NCBI GenBank assembly: GCA_900454475.1
Contig: UGSS01000002.1
Location: 1,879,605 to 1,943,604, forward strand
Length of the DNA: 64,000 nt
Reading direction: 5' to 3'
Source of the DNA: [Pasteurella] mairii
GTDB taxonomy: Bacteria; Pseudomonadota; Gammaproteobacteria; Enterobacterales; Pasteurellaceae
Position numbers and translations under genes: made by a program. Within the stretch, counting starts at the first letter, position 1, and each line of letters opens with the position of its first letter. Under the pieces are notes generated by a model. The model ran no database searches, was not told the DNA's origin, and worked only from the letters and a program-made list of their open reading frames with translations. Shown piece by piece: positions 49,525 to 59,039 of the stretch.

Positions 49525-50355
49525 ACTCTGTTGTCCACTTAAAAATTCAGGCTTTGCTTTTACCTCAAATCCCACTTCCGCCAAATACTTTTTCAAACTT
49601 TCAATATTATAGAAAGAATGGCTTTTTGTGGTGTTTTGAAAGTAGAGATAAAGACGGTCAAATTCCGCTTTTCGCTGATTTAACAAGGCAGCCAACTGTT
49701 GTAACTCCGTTTCGCTATAACGATAATCGTGGCGTTCTTGAGCCGATTGCGCTTTCCACCAGTTCGGATTACGACCATGCAATCGCAAGTAAGCAGTGCG
49801 TTGGTTTGCATAAAAGTGAAAGGCAGGCAAACCAATGTTTTGTGGGTAATCAACATTACACCAAATCAGATTATCCTTACCTTGAAAATAATCCAACACC
49901 GACTGCGTATGCCAACTGACGTGACGAAATTCAATCACAAACGGATAGCCACTAAACCACGATACTAGCTCCGCAAGATAATAACGGTTGGCAAGCGAGC
50001 GTTCAAAATTGGTGGGAAACTGCACAAATAAATTGGCTAAACAACCACTCTCGCGTAAGGCTTCCAATGCCCCTAAAAATAGTTGACCCTGTTCTGAAGT
50101 AGCGGTACGTTTATGGCTAAAATCTTGATGCAGCTTCACTGAAAACTGCAGCCGCCCTTCCGCTTTCTCCACCATACCTTGCAACGCCTTATAGCCAATT
50201 GGCGCGTGAAAAGTGCTATTGATCTCAATGGTATCGTAATGCTGGCTATAAATTGACAGAAAATCAGCTTTGTCCGTGCCATAAGGATAGAGCGTCCCAA
50301 CTAAATCCGTATCGCTATAGCCACCTGTGCCGATGTAAATGTGAGGTGTGCGCAT
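49516..50355 (-). CDS. DUF72 family protein (YecE-like)
   Basis: A 279-residue protein of the DUF72 family, which has a TIM-barrel-like fold and no agreed function. Family patterns are YIGTGGYSD (residues 6-14), FLSIYSQHYDTIEINSTFHA (about 32-51), FSVKLHQDFSHKR (about 71-83) and FVIEFRHVSWH (about 137-147). The C-terminal YLYFQNTTKSHSFYN corresponds to the usual FNN..G.A..NA segment in diverged form. It is a single gene between degraded sequence and a palindrome-rich intergenic region. Confidence 0.85.
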   Translation of the reverse strand: MRTPHIYIGTGGYSDTDLVGTLYPYGTDKADFLSIYSQHYDTIEINSTFHAPIGYKALQGMVEKAEGRLQFSVKLHQDFSHKRTATSEQGQLFLGALEALRESGCLANLFVQFPTNFERSLANRYYLAELVSWFSGYPFVIEFRHVSWHTQSVLDYFQGKDNLIWCNVDYPQNIGLPAFHFYANQRTAYLRLHGRNPNWWKAQSAQERHDYRYSETELQQLAALLNQRKAEFDRLYLYFQNTTKSHSFYNIESLKKYLAEVGFEVKAKPEFLSGQQSLF

Positions 50356-50484
50356 TTTGGTTTTTTATATTCTCTGTTCATTTGAGATTTCCGAATAACC
50401 GCAAATTAGATATGAGATTTTAGTTCCGCTGGAGCTGGAAGATATGAATGAGCAAGAGCTACAAAGTAGCTCAATTATACTTAA

Positions 50485-50504
50485 CCTAGGGCGTAAGCCC
50501 TAGG
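50485..50504. repeat. REP-type palindrome
   Basis: CCTAGGGC (50485-50492) and GCCCTAGG (50497-50504) around GTAA form a perfect 8-bp hairpin, between two minus-strand genes. Confidence 0.6.
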
Positions 50505-50523
50505 AATTTTTAGGATAAAATTG

Positions 50524-50562
50524 ATCTGACAAAAGCATAATGTTAAACGGATATTGTCAGAT
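50524..50562. terminator. Inverted repeat after the orphan membrane protein gene
   Basis: 9-bp arms ATCTGACAA (50524-50532) and TTGTCAGAT (50554-50562), about 30 bp beyond the minus-strand stop at 50594, with T-rich DNA following on that strand. Probable terminator. Confidence 0.5.
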
Positions 50563-50593
50563 TAAATCGTCTACTAATTTTATACAATTAGCA

Positions 50594-50926
50594 TCAACAT
50601 ATTTTTCTGTAAATTTCTATTGCCGCACGATCTAATAAGTTTGTTGCAACAATATCTTTGATTAGATTATCACGTAGATGTCCACGAAGAACTAATGCCT
50701 CAAATAAGACGTTACGAATTAAACAGCATGCAGACATTCTATCATGCTCTCGTAATTGTTCAAGAGAAAATATTAATGGAGGAAAAAAGTTATTAACAAA
50801 TCCATGTGGATCTGCAATAGCCCCTTTTACAAGGATATTTAAATCTCTTTCTATGGCATTTTGAGATTTCCTACCCATGAAATATAAAATAGCGAGAATA
50901 CCTATAATGCCTATAATAATTTCCAT
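50594..50926 (-). CDS. Orphan single-span membrane protein, function unknown
   Basis: A 110-residue protein. It starts with a hydrophobic segment (MEIIIGIIGILAILYFMG, residues 1-18) and continues with a soluble, probably helical domain containing FFPPLIFSLEQLREHDRM and CCLIRNVLFEALVLRGHL. The Shine-Dalgarno GAGGTGA four bases before the ATG is strong, which supports a real gene. I recognise no family. It sits alone in the variable region between a selC scar and metH, close to a small regulator on the other strand. Confidence 0.6.
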   Translation of the reverse strand: MEIIIGIIGILAILYFMGRKSQNAIERDLNILVKGAIADPHGFVNNFFPPLIFSLEQLREHDRMSACCLIRNVLFEALVLRGHLRDNLIKDIVATNLLDRAAIEIYRKIC

Positions 50927-51139
50927 AAAATCACCTCGTTATTATTTAATTGAATAAATGTCCATTACAGTAGAACAAATTTAATCTGAGAATCTCGTTT
51001 GAGATTATGCATTGTCAGAATCATTTGCTCTTAAATTCTTTTTCATCCAAATTATTAAGTTATTATTTTTTTCATATAAAACTTAAAATTTACATTAATT
51101 CATACTTCTATATGAAGACTAAATTTTAGCACACTGATG

Positions 51140-51163
51140 AAATTCCTACAATAGTAGGAATTT
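51140..51163 (+). promoter_or_regulatory. Palindrome before the small XRE regulator (candidate operator)
   Basis: Perfect 10-bp arms AAATTCCTAC and GTAGGAATTT around AATA, ending 17 bp before the regulator's TTG start. The placement suits an operator for autoregulation. Confidence 0.6.
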
Positions 51164-51180
51164 TAAAAGTAGGCTAAATT

Positions 51181-51420
51181 TTGGACGAAATTGTTAAGGC
51201 TTTTGGTAAAGCAATTAGGCGAAGAAGAAAAGAGCAAAATCTCACGCAAGAGCAACTTGGATTTGAGGCGGATATACAGAGAATTTATGTGAGTAAGTTG
51301 GAGCTGGGGCAACAGCAACCTTCTCTCACAACTATTTTTAAATTAGCAAATGGTTTAAATTGTTCTGCAAGCTCGCTTATTCGAGAAACGGAAGAAATTT
51401 TAAAAGAAAAATCGAAATAA
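51181..51420 (+). CDS. Small XRE-family regulator, controller-protein-like
   Basis: A 79-residue protein that is almost entirely one HTH_3 domain. The helix-turn-helix is LTQEQLGFEADIQRIYVSKL (about residues 21-40), and the fold continues GQQQPSLTTIFKLANGLNCS. Size and layout resemble the controller (C) proteins of type II restriction-modification systems, but no methylase or endonuclease gene is adjacent. The start is TTG, since an in-frame stop lies just upstream and no ATG exists. The Shine-Dalgarno is weak, so the messenger could be nearly leaderless. A 10-bp hairpin (51427-51456) follows the gene. Confidence 0.7.
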   Translation: MDEIVKAFGKAIRRRRKEQNLTQEQLGFEADIQRIYVSKLELGQQQPSLTTIFKLANGLNCSASSLIRETEEILKEKSK

Positions 51421-51426
51421 AAATAA

Positions 51427-51456
51427 TGGTCAGTTTCTAATCAAGAAAACTGACCA
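51427..51456. terminator. Hairpin after the XRE regulator
   Basis: 10-bp arms TGGTCAGTTT and AAACTGACCA. Only a moderate T content follows. It lies between the convergent XRE and metH genes, which are also separated by a run of eight G (51481-51488). Confidence 0.6.
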
Positions 51457-51492
51457 GCTATTCATTTTGAGAGTTGAAACGGGGGGGGTAAT

Positions 51493-54400
51493 CTACTTCA
51501 TCGCCACTCCCAACCACTTGACCATTTCTCTCTCATTCCACCCTTTCCGTTTCGCATAATCCATCGCTTGATCTTCGTCAATACGCCCTAACGTAAAATA
51601 ATTACTCGCAGGGTGGGTGAAGTACCAACCACAAACGCTTGCAGCTGGGAACATGGCATAGCTTTCTGTGAGTTTCATTCCGATGCGTTGTTCAACTTCA
51701 AGTAAGTCCCAGATGATCTGTTTTTCCGTGTGTTCTGGGCAGCTTGGGTAGCCGGGGGCTGGGCGGATGCCAACGTATTCTTCACGGATTAATCGGTCGT
51801 TGTCTAAACTTTCGTCCGTGTACCCCCACACTTTTGTACGCAGTTCAAAGTGCAAGTATTCCGCCATGGCTTCGGCTAAACGGTCGCAGACGGCTTGGAG
51901 TAAGATTGCATTATAGTCGTCCCCTGCGGCTTTGTAGCCTTCTACTAAGTCGTGTTCTTCAATCCCTGCACAAACAGCGAACATTCCGAACCAGTCCTGT
52001 TTGCCGCTGGCTTTGCTTGCGATAAAGTCGCTCAAACAGAGGTTGTATGGGCTTTTGCTATTTTTGCCCCGTTCGCCTTGTTGACGGAGATTGTAGGCTT
52101 TGCCTGCCACTAAAGTGCGGTCGGAATTTTGGTAGATTTCAATATCATCACCTACGCTGTTGGCTGGGAAAATGCCCATAATACCGCTTGGGTTGAGCTT
52201 GTGGTTTTGCTCCAATTCGTCCAACACCTTTTGAGCGTCATTGTACACACGTCGAGCTTCTTCGCCACCTTCTGAATAGTCGAAAGCATCAGGATAGCCG
52301 CCCATTAAGCCCCATAGTCTGAAGAATGGCGCCCAGTCAATAAACTGGCGTAAGATGGCAATCGGTACGTTTTTGTATTCCACAATGCCTGTCTGTTTTG
52401 GAGTTGGCACTTGGTAATCCGCCCATTCGCCGCCGAAAGCGTCAAAGGCGTTTGCTCGAGCCTCGATAATCGGCAGCTGCTTGCGTGGTGCTTTTTTGTT
52501 GGCGAAAGCGTGCTGAATTTGTTCGTACTCTTTCTTGGTGCGTTCCCACAATTCCGCTTTGGTTTCAGGGTTCATCAACGCCGCACAAACTGTTACCGCA
52601 CGAGAAGCGTTAGTGGTATAAATCACTTCGTGTTTATATTTTGGATAGAGCTTAATCGCTGTATGTTCTTTCGAAGTGGTCGCACCGCCAATCAGCACGG
52701 GAATATTCAAATTCAAGCGGTTCATTTCACCTAAAAAATACTCCATTTCGTCCAAAGACGGTGTAATCAAGCCACTCAAGCCGATAATATCCGCTTTTTC
52801 ATCAATCGCTGTTTGAATGATTTTATCCGCTGGCACCATCACGCCTAAGTCGATCACCTCAAAGTTATTACATTGCAGCACCACGCTCACAATGTTTTTG
52901 CCAATGTCGTGTACATCACCTTTCACGGTAGCAATCACTACTTTCCCGCTAGAGGCGCCTTGTTGCTTAGCTGCGTTAATAAATGGCTCTAAATAGGCAA
53001 CGGACTGCTTCATCACACGCGCAGATTTGACCACTTGCGGTAGGAACATCTTACCGTCACCGAACAGATCGCCCACCACATCCATACCTGCCATTAGCGG
53101 ACCTTCGATCACTTCCAGCGGTGTCGGGAATTGTTGACGCGCTTCTTCGGTGTCTTCGATAATATGGGTAGTAATGCCTTTCACAAGGGCGTGTTTCAGC
53201 CGCTCTTCCACAGACCAAGTTCGCCATTCCACCACGCCATTATCCGCTTCGCTAGTGGTCACATTTTTGTATTTTTCTGCAACTTCCAACAGGCGATCTG
53301 TGCTATCTGGTACACGGTTTAACACCGCATCTTCAATGACATTACGCAATTCAGGATCGAGATCGTCATAAATCGCCAGTTGTCCTGCGTTCACGATCCC
53401 CATATCCATTCCTTGCTTGATAGCGTGATACAGGAACACCGCGTGAATGGCTTCACGCATTACATTGTTGCCACGGAAAGAGAACGACACATTCGACACA
53501 CCGCCCGAAATTTTGGCGTGCGGCAAGGTGCGTTTAATGCGACCTGTGGCGTTGATAAAGTCCACACCGTAGTTGTTGTGTTCTTCAATCCCTGTACCAA
53601 TGGCAAAAATGTTCGGGTCAAAAATAATATCTTCAGGCGGAAAGCCTACTTGATCAACGAGAATGCGGTAGGCACGAGTACAAATTTCCACCTTGCGTTC
53701 TTCGGTGTCCGCTTGCCCCACTTCGTCAAACGCCATTACCACGACCGCCGCACCATAACGGCGAACCAGTTTCGCTTGGTGAATGAATTTTTCTTCGCCC
53801 TCTTTAAGCGAAATGGAGTTCACAATCCCTTTGCCTTGCACCGATTGTAAGCCTGCTTCGATTACTTCCCATTTACTTGAATCGATCATCACAGGCACTT
53901 TCGCCGCATCAGGTTCGGTCGCCATAATGTTTAAGAAACGGGTCATACATTTTTGTGAGTCGAGCAAGGCTTCGTCCATATTGACATCAATCACCTGTGC
54001 ACCGTTTTCTACTTGGTCAATGGCAATTTCAATGGCTTCGGCGAATTTCTCTTCTTTAATCAAGCGCTTAAACTTCGCTGAACCCGTCACGTTATTGCGT
54101 TCGCCCACGTTCACAAACAAGCTTTCATCATCAATATTCAACGGCTCTAAACCCGACAAACGCATTGCGGTTTTGATTTCAGGCAATTTGCGTGGTGGAA
54201 TACCCGCCACCACATCCGCAAAGGCTTTGATATGTTCAGGCGTGGTACCACAACAGCCTCCCACAATGTTTAAGAAACCACTTTCCGCCCATTCTTTGAT
54301 ATATTCTGCCATCTCGCTAGCCTCCAAATCATAACCACCAAAGGCATTTGGCAAGCCAGCATTAGGGTGTACAGACACATAGGTTTCCGAGATTTTCGAC

Positions 54401-55179
54401 ATCACTTCCACATAAGGGCGCAACTCTTTCGGACCAAGAGCACAGTTCAAGCCAAAGCTAATCGGTTTGGCGTGGCGAAGGGAGTTGTAAAAGGCTTCGG
54501 TAGTTTGCCCTGACAACGTACGCCCAGAGGCGTCAGTAATCGTGCCTGAAATCATAATCGGCAGTTCCACACTCAACTCTTCAAACACTTGAGCGATAGC
54601 GAACGCTGCCGCTTTGGCATTCAGTGTGTCGAAAATGGTTTCGATCATAATCAGATCCGAACCGCCCTTGATTAAACCACGAGTCGCTTCCGCATAGGCT
54701 TCCACCAATGCCATAAAGGTCACATTACGGAAACTAGGGTCGTTTACATTTGGTGAAATAGAGGCTGTTCTATTAGTTGGTCCTAAAATCCCCGCTACGA
54801 AACGTGGTTTTTCAGGCGTGCTGTATTTATCCACCGCCATACGTGCCAGCTTCGCCCCTGCAAAATTAAGTTCATAGGCAATAGATTGTAAGTTGTAATC
54901 CGCCTGTGCAATGGTAGTCGAGCTGAAGGTATTGGTTTCAATAATATCCGCCCCAGCTTCAAGGTATTTTTCGTGAATAGCGAAAATCAGTAGCGGCTGA
55001 GTGAGAGTAAGCAAATCGTTGTTGCCACGTAGATCAATCTGGCTATCTTTAAAACGCTCCCCACGAAAATCCGCTTCCGTCAGTTTATATTTTTGGATCA
55101 TCGTGCCCATCGCACCATCTAAGATTAAAATACGTTGCGAAAGCGCGGTTTTTAATTGATAAGTTTTGTTGTGTTGCAT
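51493..55179 (-). CDS. metH: Cobalamin-dependent methionine synthase
   Basis: Transfers the methyl group of methyltetrahydrofolate to homocysteine. The 1228-residue protein has all four modules. The homocysteine domain has zinc ligands in [13 protein letters not shown] (about residues 305-317). The pterin domain has [13 protein letters not shown]. The cobalamin domain has [10 protein letters not shown], whose His is the lower axial ligand (about 756-765). The C-terminal activation domain binds S-adenosylmethionine ([12 protein letters not shown]). The start is the ATG at 55179; a GTG seven codons earlier falls in repeat sequence. Length is like E. coli (1227). I see no cobalamin riboswitch upstream. 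Confidence 0.95.
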   Translation of the reverse strand: MQHNKTYQLKTALSQRILILDGAMGTMIQKYKLTEADFRGERFKDSQIDLRGNNDLLTLTQPLLIFAIHEKYLEAGADIIETNTFSSTTIAQADYNLQSIAYELNFAGAKLARMAVDKYSTPEKPRFVAGILGPTNRTASISPNVNDPSFRNVTFMALVEAYAEATRGLIKGGSDLIMIETIFDTLNAKAAAFAIAQVFEELSVELPIMISGTITDASGRTLSGQTTEAFYNSLRHAKPISFGLNCALGPKELRPYVEVMSKISETYVSVHPNAGLPNAFGGYDLEASEMAEYIKEWAESGFLNIVGGCCGTTPEHIKAFADVVAGIPPRKLPEIKTAMRLSGLEPLNIDDESLFVNVGERNNVTGSAKFKRLIKEEKFAEAIEIAIDQVENGAQVIDVNMDEALLDSQKCMTRFLNIMATEPDAAKVPVMIDSSKWEVIEAGLQSVQGKGIVNSISLKEGEEKFIHQAKLVRRYGAAVVVMAFDEVGQADTEERKVEICTRAYRILVDQVGFPPEDIIFDPNIFAIGTGIEEHNNYGVDFINATGRIKRTLPHAKISGGVSNVSFSFRGNNVMREAIHAVFLYHAIKQGMDMGIVNAGQLAIYDDLDPELRNVIEDAVLNRVPDSTDRLLEVAEKYKNVTTSEADNGVVEWRTWSVEERLKHALVKGITTHIIEDTEEARQQFPTPLEVIEGPLMAGMDVVGDLFGDGKMFLPQVVKSARVMKQSVAYLEPFINAAKQQGASSGKVVIATVKGDVHDIGKNIVSVVLQCNNFEVIDLGVMVPADKIIQTAIDEKADIIGLSGLITPSLDEMEYFLGEMNRLNLNIPVLIGGATTSKEHTAIKLYPKYKHEVIYTTNASRAVTVCAALMNPETKAELWERTKKEYEQIQHAFANKKAPRKQLPIIEARANAFDAFGGEWADYQVPTPKQTGIVEYKNVPIAILRQFIDWAPFFRLWGLMGGYPDAFDYSEGGEEARRVYNDAQKVLDELEQNHKLNPSGIMGIFPANSVGDDIEIYQNSDRTLVAGKAYNLRQQGERGKNSKSPYNLCLSDFIASKASGKQDWFGMFAVCAGIEEHDLVEGYKAAGDDYNAILLQAVCDRLAEAMAEYLHFELRTKVWGYTDESLDNDRLIREEYVGIRPAPGYPSCPEHTEKQIIWDLLEVEQRIGMKLTESYAMFPAASVCGWYFTHPASNYFTLGRIDEDQAMDYAKRKGWNEREMVKWLGVAMK

Positions 55180-55190
55180 AAAAAGACCTT

Positions 55191-55250
55191 GTAGGGACAC
55201 GGTGCCTGTGTCCGAAAAATGTTAGACGGACACACGCAGTACACCCTTAC
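55191..55250. repeat. Inverted pair of 24-base REP-like units upstream of metH
   Basis: Unit 55191-55214 begins GTAGGGACACGG and ends TGTGTCCG. Unit 55227-55250 is a diverged inverted copy (CGGACACA...CCCTTAC). They match the units between pgk and fba, 33 kb away, so this is a dispersed repeat family. The first unit lies 12 bp before the metH start codon. Confidence 0.7.
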
Positions 55251-55642
55251 CATAATTGATAAATCATCAGAATAAAAAGCATAATAGGGGGGAGCGGGAT
55301 GAGTGTCAAATTTTATGATAACTAACGAAAATTTTTAGTTTTTATCAAATAAATGGCGATCTAACCTAAGGTTTTTTATTACCTATTGTGGGGCAAGGAA
55401 ATCTGTTCGCATTAAGTAAAGTTGGCAGTTGGGCAGTTGAACCGATTGGAACATTTTTCCATTATGTTCTTAGGTTACGGAAAATACGCAGTAAAAGCGG
55501 ATTAATGGATTATCAATAGACTAACGCTCCCAAGTAAAGTAAGGATATCGGCAAGTGCGGTCAGAAGTACCCCCTTTTTGTTCGCACTTTGCTTGATACC
55601 AAAGGACTTTCTTTCAATTTCTATTTAATTTCGACTAGATCA
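55251..55642. other. Gene-free stretch between metH and argH
   Basis: About 390 bp. It contains a short plus-strand frame (55370-55519) reading GFLLPIVGQGNLFALSKVGS onward, with no start codon signal, which may be a coding relic. An uptake signal lies at 55553. No riboswitch, tRNA or insertion sequence was seen. The metH promoter must be here or in the repeat. Confidence 0.4.
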
Positions 55643-55670
55643 AAAAAGAGTTGGCATCCCAACTCTTTTT
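55643..55670. terminator. Terminator of argCBH
   Basis: Perfect 12-bp stem AAAAAGAGTTGG (55643-55654) with CCAACTCTTTTT (55659-55670), loop CATC. It lies 25 bp after argH and can work in both directions. Confidence 0.9.
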
Positions 55671-55694
55671 ATTTCTCTTGATAAATTCACGTGG

Positions 55695-57068
55695 TTATTG
55701 CAAGCGTGCTTTTGCCTCGACAATGGCTTCTGCAACACGTAATGGAGATACACCGCCTTTTGCACAACGCTTATCCAAACAAGATTGCAATGAAAGAATA
55801 TCATACACATCCTGTTCGACAACGTCGCTAAACTGGCGGAACTCGTCCAAACTCAAATCCTCCAAGCCTTTGTGTACTTTAATCGCATACACCACAGTTT
55901 CGCCAACAATATGGTGAGAATCACGGAATGGAACGCCTTTGGCAACCAAATAATCTGCCAATTCCGTCGCATTTGAATAACCTTTCAACGCCGCTTCACG
56001 CGTCCGTTCAACATTCACTTGAATATCTTCTAACACAAATGCCGCCATATCCACGCAATCTTGCCACGTATCTAAGGCATCAAAAATCCCTTCTTTATCT
56101 TCTTGCATATCCTTGTTATATGCCAAAGGTAAGCCTTTCACCGTCATTAACATTCCGCTTAAAGCGCCGACTACGCGACCGGCTTTACCACGAATTAATT
56201 CGCAAGCATCCGGGTTTTTCTTTTGTGGCATCAATGAAGAACCAGAGGTAACGCGATCGGAAAGTTCGACAAAATCCGCTTCGCCACTGTTGAAAATGAT
56301 CATATCTTCAGCAAAACGCGATAAATGCACCATGCTTAATGACGCAGTTGAAAGCAATTCGATAATATGGTCGCGATCGGAAACGCTGTCTAGGCTATTG
56401 CGCGTCGCCATGGCAAACCCTAAATCTGCCGCTAATTGCTCACGATCAATGGCATAGGCAGTCCCAGCAAGCGCGCCACTACCCAGCGGACAAGTATTCA
56501 TGCGTTGATAAGCATCACTTAAGCGAGAATAATCACGCTCCAACATTTCCACATACGCCATACACCAATGGGCAAAAGTAATGGGTTGAGCGCGTTGCAA
56601 ATGAGTATAGCCCGGCATCACCGCGTGTTGATTTTGCTCGGCAGTTTCCACTAATTTGGCTTGTAATTGGCGCACGGAATATTGCAATTCGGTGACCCGT
56701 TGTTTACACCACATTTTAATATCCAACGCCACTTGGTCATTGCGGCTACGACCGGTATGCAATTTTTTGCCCAAATTGCCCACTTTATCAATCAGTTTAC
56801 TTTCAACCCAACTATGAATATCTTCCGCATCATCTTGCAAAATCGCTTGCGGATTTGACCGCACTTCAATCAACAATTCGCCCAACGCACGCTCAAGTTG
56901 TTGTTGTTCCTCGGCGCTTAATACACCAACAGTGACCAACGCTTTTGACCAACCGATTGATCCTTTAATATCCTGTTCGGCTAAGCGATAATCAAAACGC
57001 AATGAATCATTAAAATCTTTAAAACGCTTATCTGCAGCTTGTGTAAAACGTCCACCCCAAAGTGCCAT
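55695..57068 (-). CDS. argH: Argininosuccinate lyase
   Basis: Last step of arginine synthesis: argininosuccinate to arginine and fumarate. The 457-residue protein has the fumarase/ASL superfamily signature [12 protein letters not shown] (about residues 279-290). It also has the catalytic region [13 protein letters not shown] (about 104-116) and [10 protein letters not shown]. It is the last gene of argC-argB-argH, separated from argB by 72 bp that hold a terminator-like hairpin. Confidence 0.95.
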   Translation of the reverse strand: MALWGGRFTQAADKRFKDFNDSLRFDYRLAEQDIKGSIGWSKALVTVGVLSAEEQQQLERALGELLIEVRSNPQAILQDDAEDIHSWVESKLIDKVGNLGKKLHTGRSRNDQVALDIKMWCKQRVTELQYSVRQLQAKLVETAEQNQHAVMPGYTHLQRAQPITFAHWCMAYVEMLERDYSRLSDAYQRMNTCPLGSGALAGTAYAIDREQLAADLGFAMATRNSLDSVSDRDHIIELLSTASLSMVHLSRFAEDMIIFNSGEADFVELSDRVTSGSSLMPQKKNPDACELIRGKAGRVVGALSGMLMTVKGLPLAYNKDMQEDKEGIFDALDTWQDCVDMAAFVLEDIQVNVERTREAALKGYSNATELADYLVAKGVPFRDSHHIVGETVVYAIKVHKGLEDLSLDEFRQFSDVVEQDVYDILSLQSCLDKRCAKGGVSPLRVAEAIVEAKARLQ

Positions 57069-57094
57069 ATTTTTTCCTTTATCTATTTAAAATT

Positions 57095-57118
57095 AAAAAG
57101 GGTGGACGCTTGTCCACC
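57095..57118 (-). terminator. Terminator-like hairpin between argB and argH
   Basis: On the minus strand, GGTGGAC-AAGC-GTCCACC (57101-57118) is followed by CTTTTT. Lying within the operon, it should reduce argH relative to argB and argC, unless argH has its own promoter. Confidence 0.65.
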
Positions 57119-57140
57119 TGTTATTTATCGGATCCGTTGA

Positions 57141-57914
57141 TTACGGATTAATACGTGTTCCTATTATCTCACCGGCAAAAAGTGCGGTCAATTTTTCCGG
57201 ATATTTCCAGTTGGCAATATCCACGCCGCGACGCAATATTTTCGCCGCATCCAACGCTGCATTCACCTTGACAATCATACCATCGGTGATCACCTTGGTT
57301 TCAATCAATTGCGCAATTTGTGTCGCATTAAGTTGTGAAATCAATTGTTTATTTTGATCCAACACCCCATCCACATCAGACAACATCACCAAATCCGCTT
57401 GCAATAATGCGGCAATCGCGGTTGCGGCTTGATCGGCGTTCACATTCATCAAGCGCCCCGCATCATCCACTGCAATAGAACTGATAATCGGCAAAAAAGC
57501 GTCACCTAATAAGGTATTGAGTAGCGTCGATTTTTTACCCACCACATTTGCCACATGACCTAATTCCGCGTCAAATTGCGTTGCTTGCGTCATATTTCCA
57601 TCCGCCAAACATAAGCCAACCGGATTTAAGCCGAATTTTGCCGCTTGCGCTACCAAGGTTTTATTAGCAATCCCCGCCAACGCCCCTACAATAATCTCGA
57701 TTTGATCACTTGGCGTAACGCGCAATCCGTTTTTCTTTTGCACCGGCAAATTCAAACGTTTCATCAACTCATCTACCACACAACCGCCGCCATGCACAAT
57801 CAATAAAGGGCGGTCGAAATTTTTTTGATAATCCGCTAACGCAACAAATAAATTTTCCATTGCTGCCGGCGTATCCAACAGAACGCCGCCTAATTTAATC
57901 ACTAAAGGTCGCAT
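57141..57914 (-). CDS. argB: Acetylglutamate kinase
   Basis: Phosphorylates N-acetylglutamate in arginine synthesis. The 257-residue amino-acid kinase fold protein shows [10 protein letters not shown] (residues 5-14), [17 protein letters not shown] (about 39-55), [20 protein letters not shown] (about 158-177) and DVDGVLDQN. Length fits the short, arginine-insensitive gammaproteobacterial form (E. coli 258). It follows argC with nine bases between. Confidence 0.95.
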   Translation of the reverse strand: MRPLVIKLGGVLLDTPAAMENLFVALADYQKNFDRPLLIVHGGGCVVDELMKRLNLPVQKKNGLRVTPSDQIEIIVGALAGIANKTLVAQAAKFGLNPVGLCLADGNMTQATQFDAELGHVANVVGKKSTLLNTLLGDAFLPIISSIAVDDAGRLMNVNADQAATAIAALLQADLVMLSDVDGVLDQNKQLISQLNATQIAQLIETKVITDGMIVKVNAALDAAKILRRGVDIANWKYPEKLTALFAGEIIGTRINP

Positions 57915-57923
57915 TTTTTCTTC

Positions 57924-58931
57924 CTAAATCAAGCCTAAGGTTTCATCTAAATTAAAACGAATATTCGCACATTGTACCGCTTGCGCCGCCGCGCCTTTTA
58001 ATAAATTATCTTCCGCGCCGACAATGATAATATGCCCGTTATGGGTCGCAAAGCCAATATCGCAATAAGGCGTAAATTCCACCGCTTTAATGCTCGGCAA
58101 TCCTTGCTCGTAAACCCGCACTAACGGACGTCCTTGATAAGCCTGTTGATAGGCTTGGCGAATTTGCTGGTCGGTCACGCCAGTTTTTAATTTTGCAGTG
58201 ATCGTCGCTAAAATGCCGCGTTTAAAATTGCCCAAATGCGGCGTAAAAATAACTTCGGTACCTAAATGCGTAGCAATTTCCGGTTGATGACGATGATTAA
58301 AAACCCCATAAGCATTTAAACTCACTTCGCAAAAACTGCTAGTTAAAGACGCTTTACGCCCCGCACCGCTCACACCGCTGACTGCATTAATAATCGGCAG
58401 TTGGTTAAGATCCAATAAGTCTTGTTCAATCAAGGGTTTTAAACTCAACTGCGACACTGTCGGATAGCAACCGGCAACCGCCACCAAATCCGTGTGGCGA
58501 ATTTGGTCGGTATTCCATTCCGCTAATCCATATACTGCTTGTTGCAATAAGTGCGGATATTGGTGGGAAAATCCGTAAAATTGCGGGTAAAATTCCGCTT
58601 TATTCACCCGAAATGCGCCAGATAAATCAAACACTTTACATTGATGGGTTAAAAAAATCGGCGCCAAATCGTGGCTCACTTCATGGGCGGTGGCTAAAAA
58701 AACCATCTCCGCTTGCGCCGCAATTTCGCTAAGATCTGCAGGCAAAGGCAGCAACGGCAGATCGCAAAGTTGTTTTAATTGCGGGTATAAATCGGAAATG
58801 CGCTTATTCGCATCCGCACTTTGTGTTGATACATATAATCCGTTCAATTCAAATTCCGGGTGCAATGTTAGAATTCGGGCGAGCTCCGCGCCGGTATAAC
58901 CGCTTGCACCAACAATAATGGTTTTCTGCAT
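57924..58931 (-). CDS. argC: N-acetyl-gamma-glutamyl-phosphate reductase
   Basis: NADPH-dependent reductase of arginine synthesis. The 335-residue protein starts with the dinucleotide motif [18 protein letters not shown] (residues 4-21) and has the catalytic Cys in [13 protein letters not shown] (about residues 150-162). The His-containing [18 protein letters not shown] is near 231-248. First gene of argCBH, divergent from argE, with a double ARG box between them. Confidence 0.95.
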   Translation of the reverse strand: MQKTIIVGASGYTGAELARILTLHPEFELNGLYVSTQSADANKRISDLYPQLKQLCDLPLLPLPADLSEIAAQAEMVFLATAHEVSHDLAPIFLTHQCKVFDLSGAFRVNKAEFYPQFYGFSHQYPHLLQQAVYGLAEWNTDQIRHTDLVAVAGCYPTVSQLSLKPLIEQDLLDLNQLPIINAVSGVSGAGRKASLTSSFCEVSLNAYGVFNHRHQPEIATHLGTEVIFTPHLGNFKRGILATITAKLKTGVTDQQIRQAYQQAYQGRPLVRVYEQGLPSIKAVEFTPYCDIGFATHNGHIIIVGAEDNLLKGAAAQAVQCANIRFNLDETLGLI

Positions 58932-58967
58932 AACCTGTTTTGTGCCTTATAATAAAAAAAGAAATAG

Positions 58968-59006
58968 ATTGATTAATTATGCTATTATTATGCATAATTA
59001 TACATA
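58968..59006. promoter_or_regulatory. Tandem ARG boxes (ArgR operator) between argC and argE
   Basis: TATGCATAATTATACATA (58989-59006) matches the ARG-box consensus TNTGAATWWWWATTCANA at all but two fixed positions. A weaker second box (ATTGATTAATTATGCTAT, 58968-58985) is separated by exactly three bases, the standard spacing for a hexameric arginine repressor. It should control both divergent units. Confidence 0.85.
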
Positions 59007-59039
59007 AAGCAACGATTATTTTTATACAGGACTAAGACC

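Noticed and set aside
55180-55694. Cobalamin riboswitch upstream of metH
   Set aside because: I looked for the conserved B12-box type segment on both strands and saw none; the interval holds REP-like repeats, an uptake signal and a terminator.
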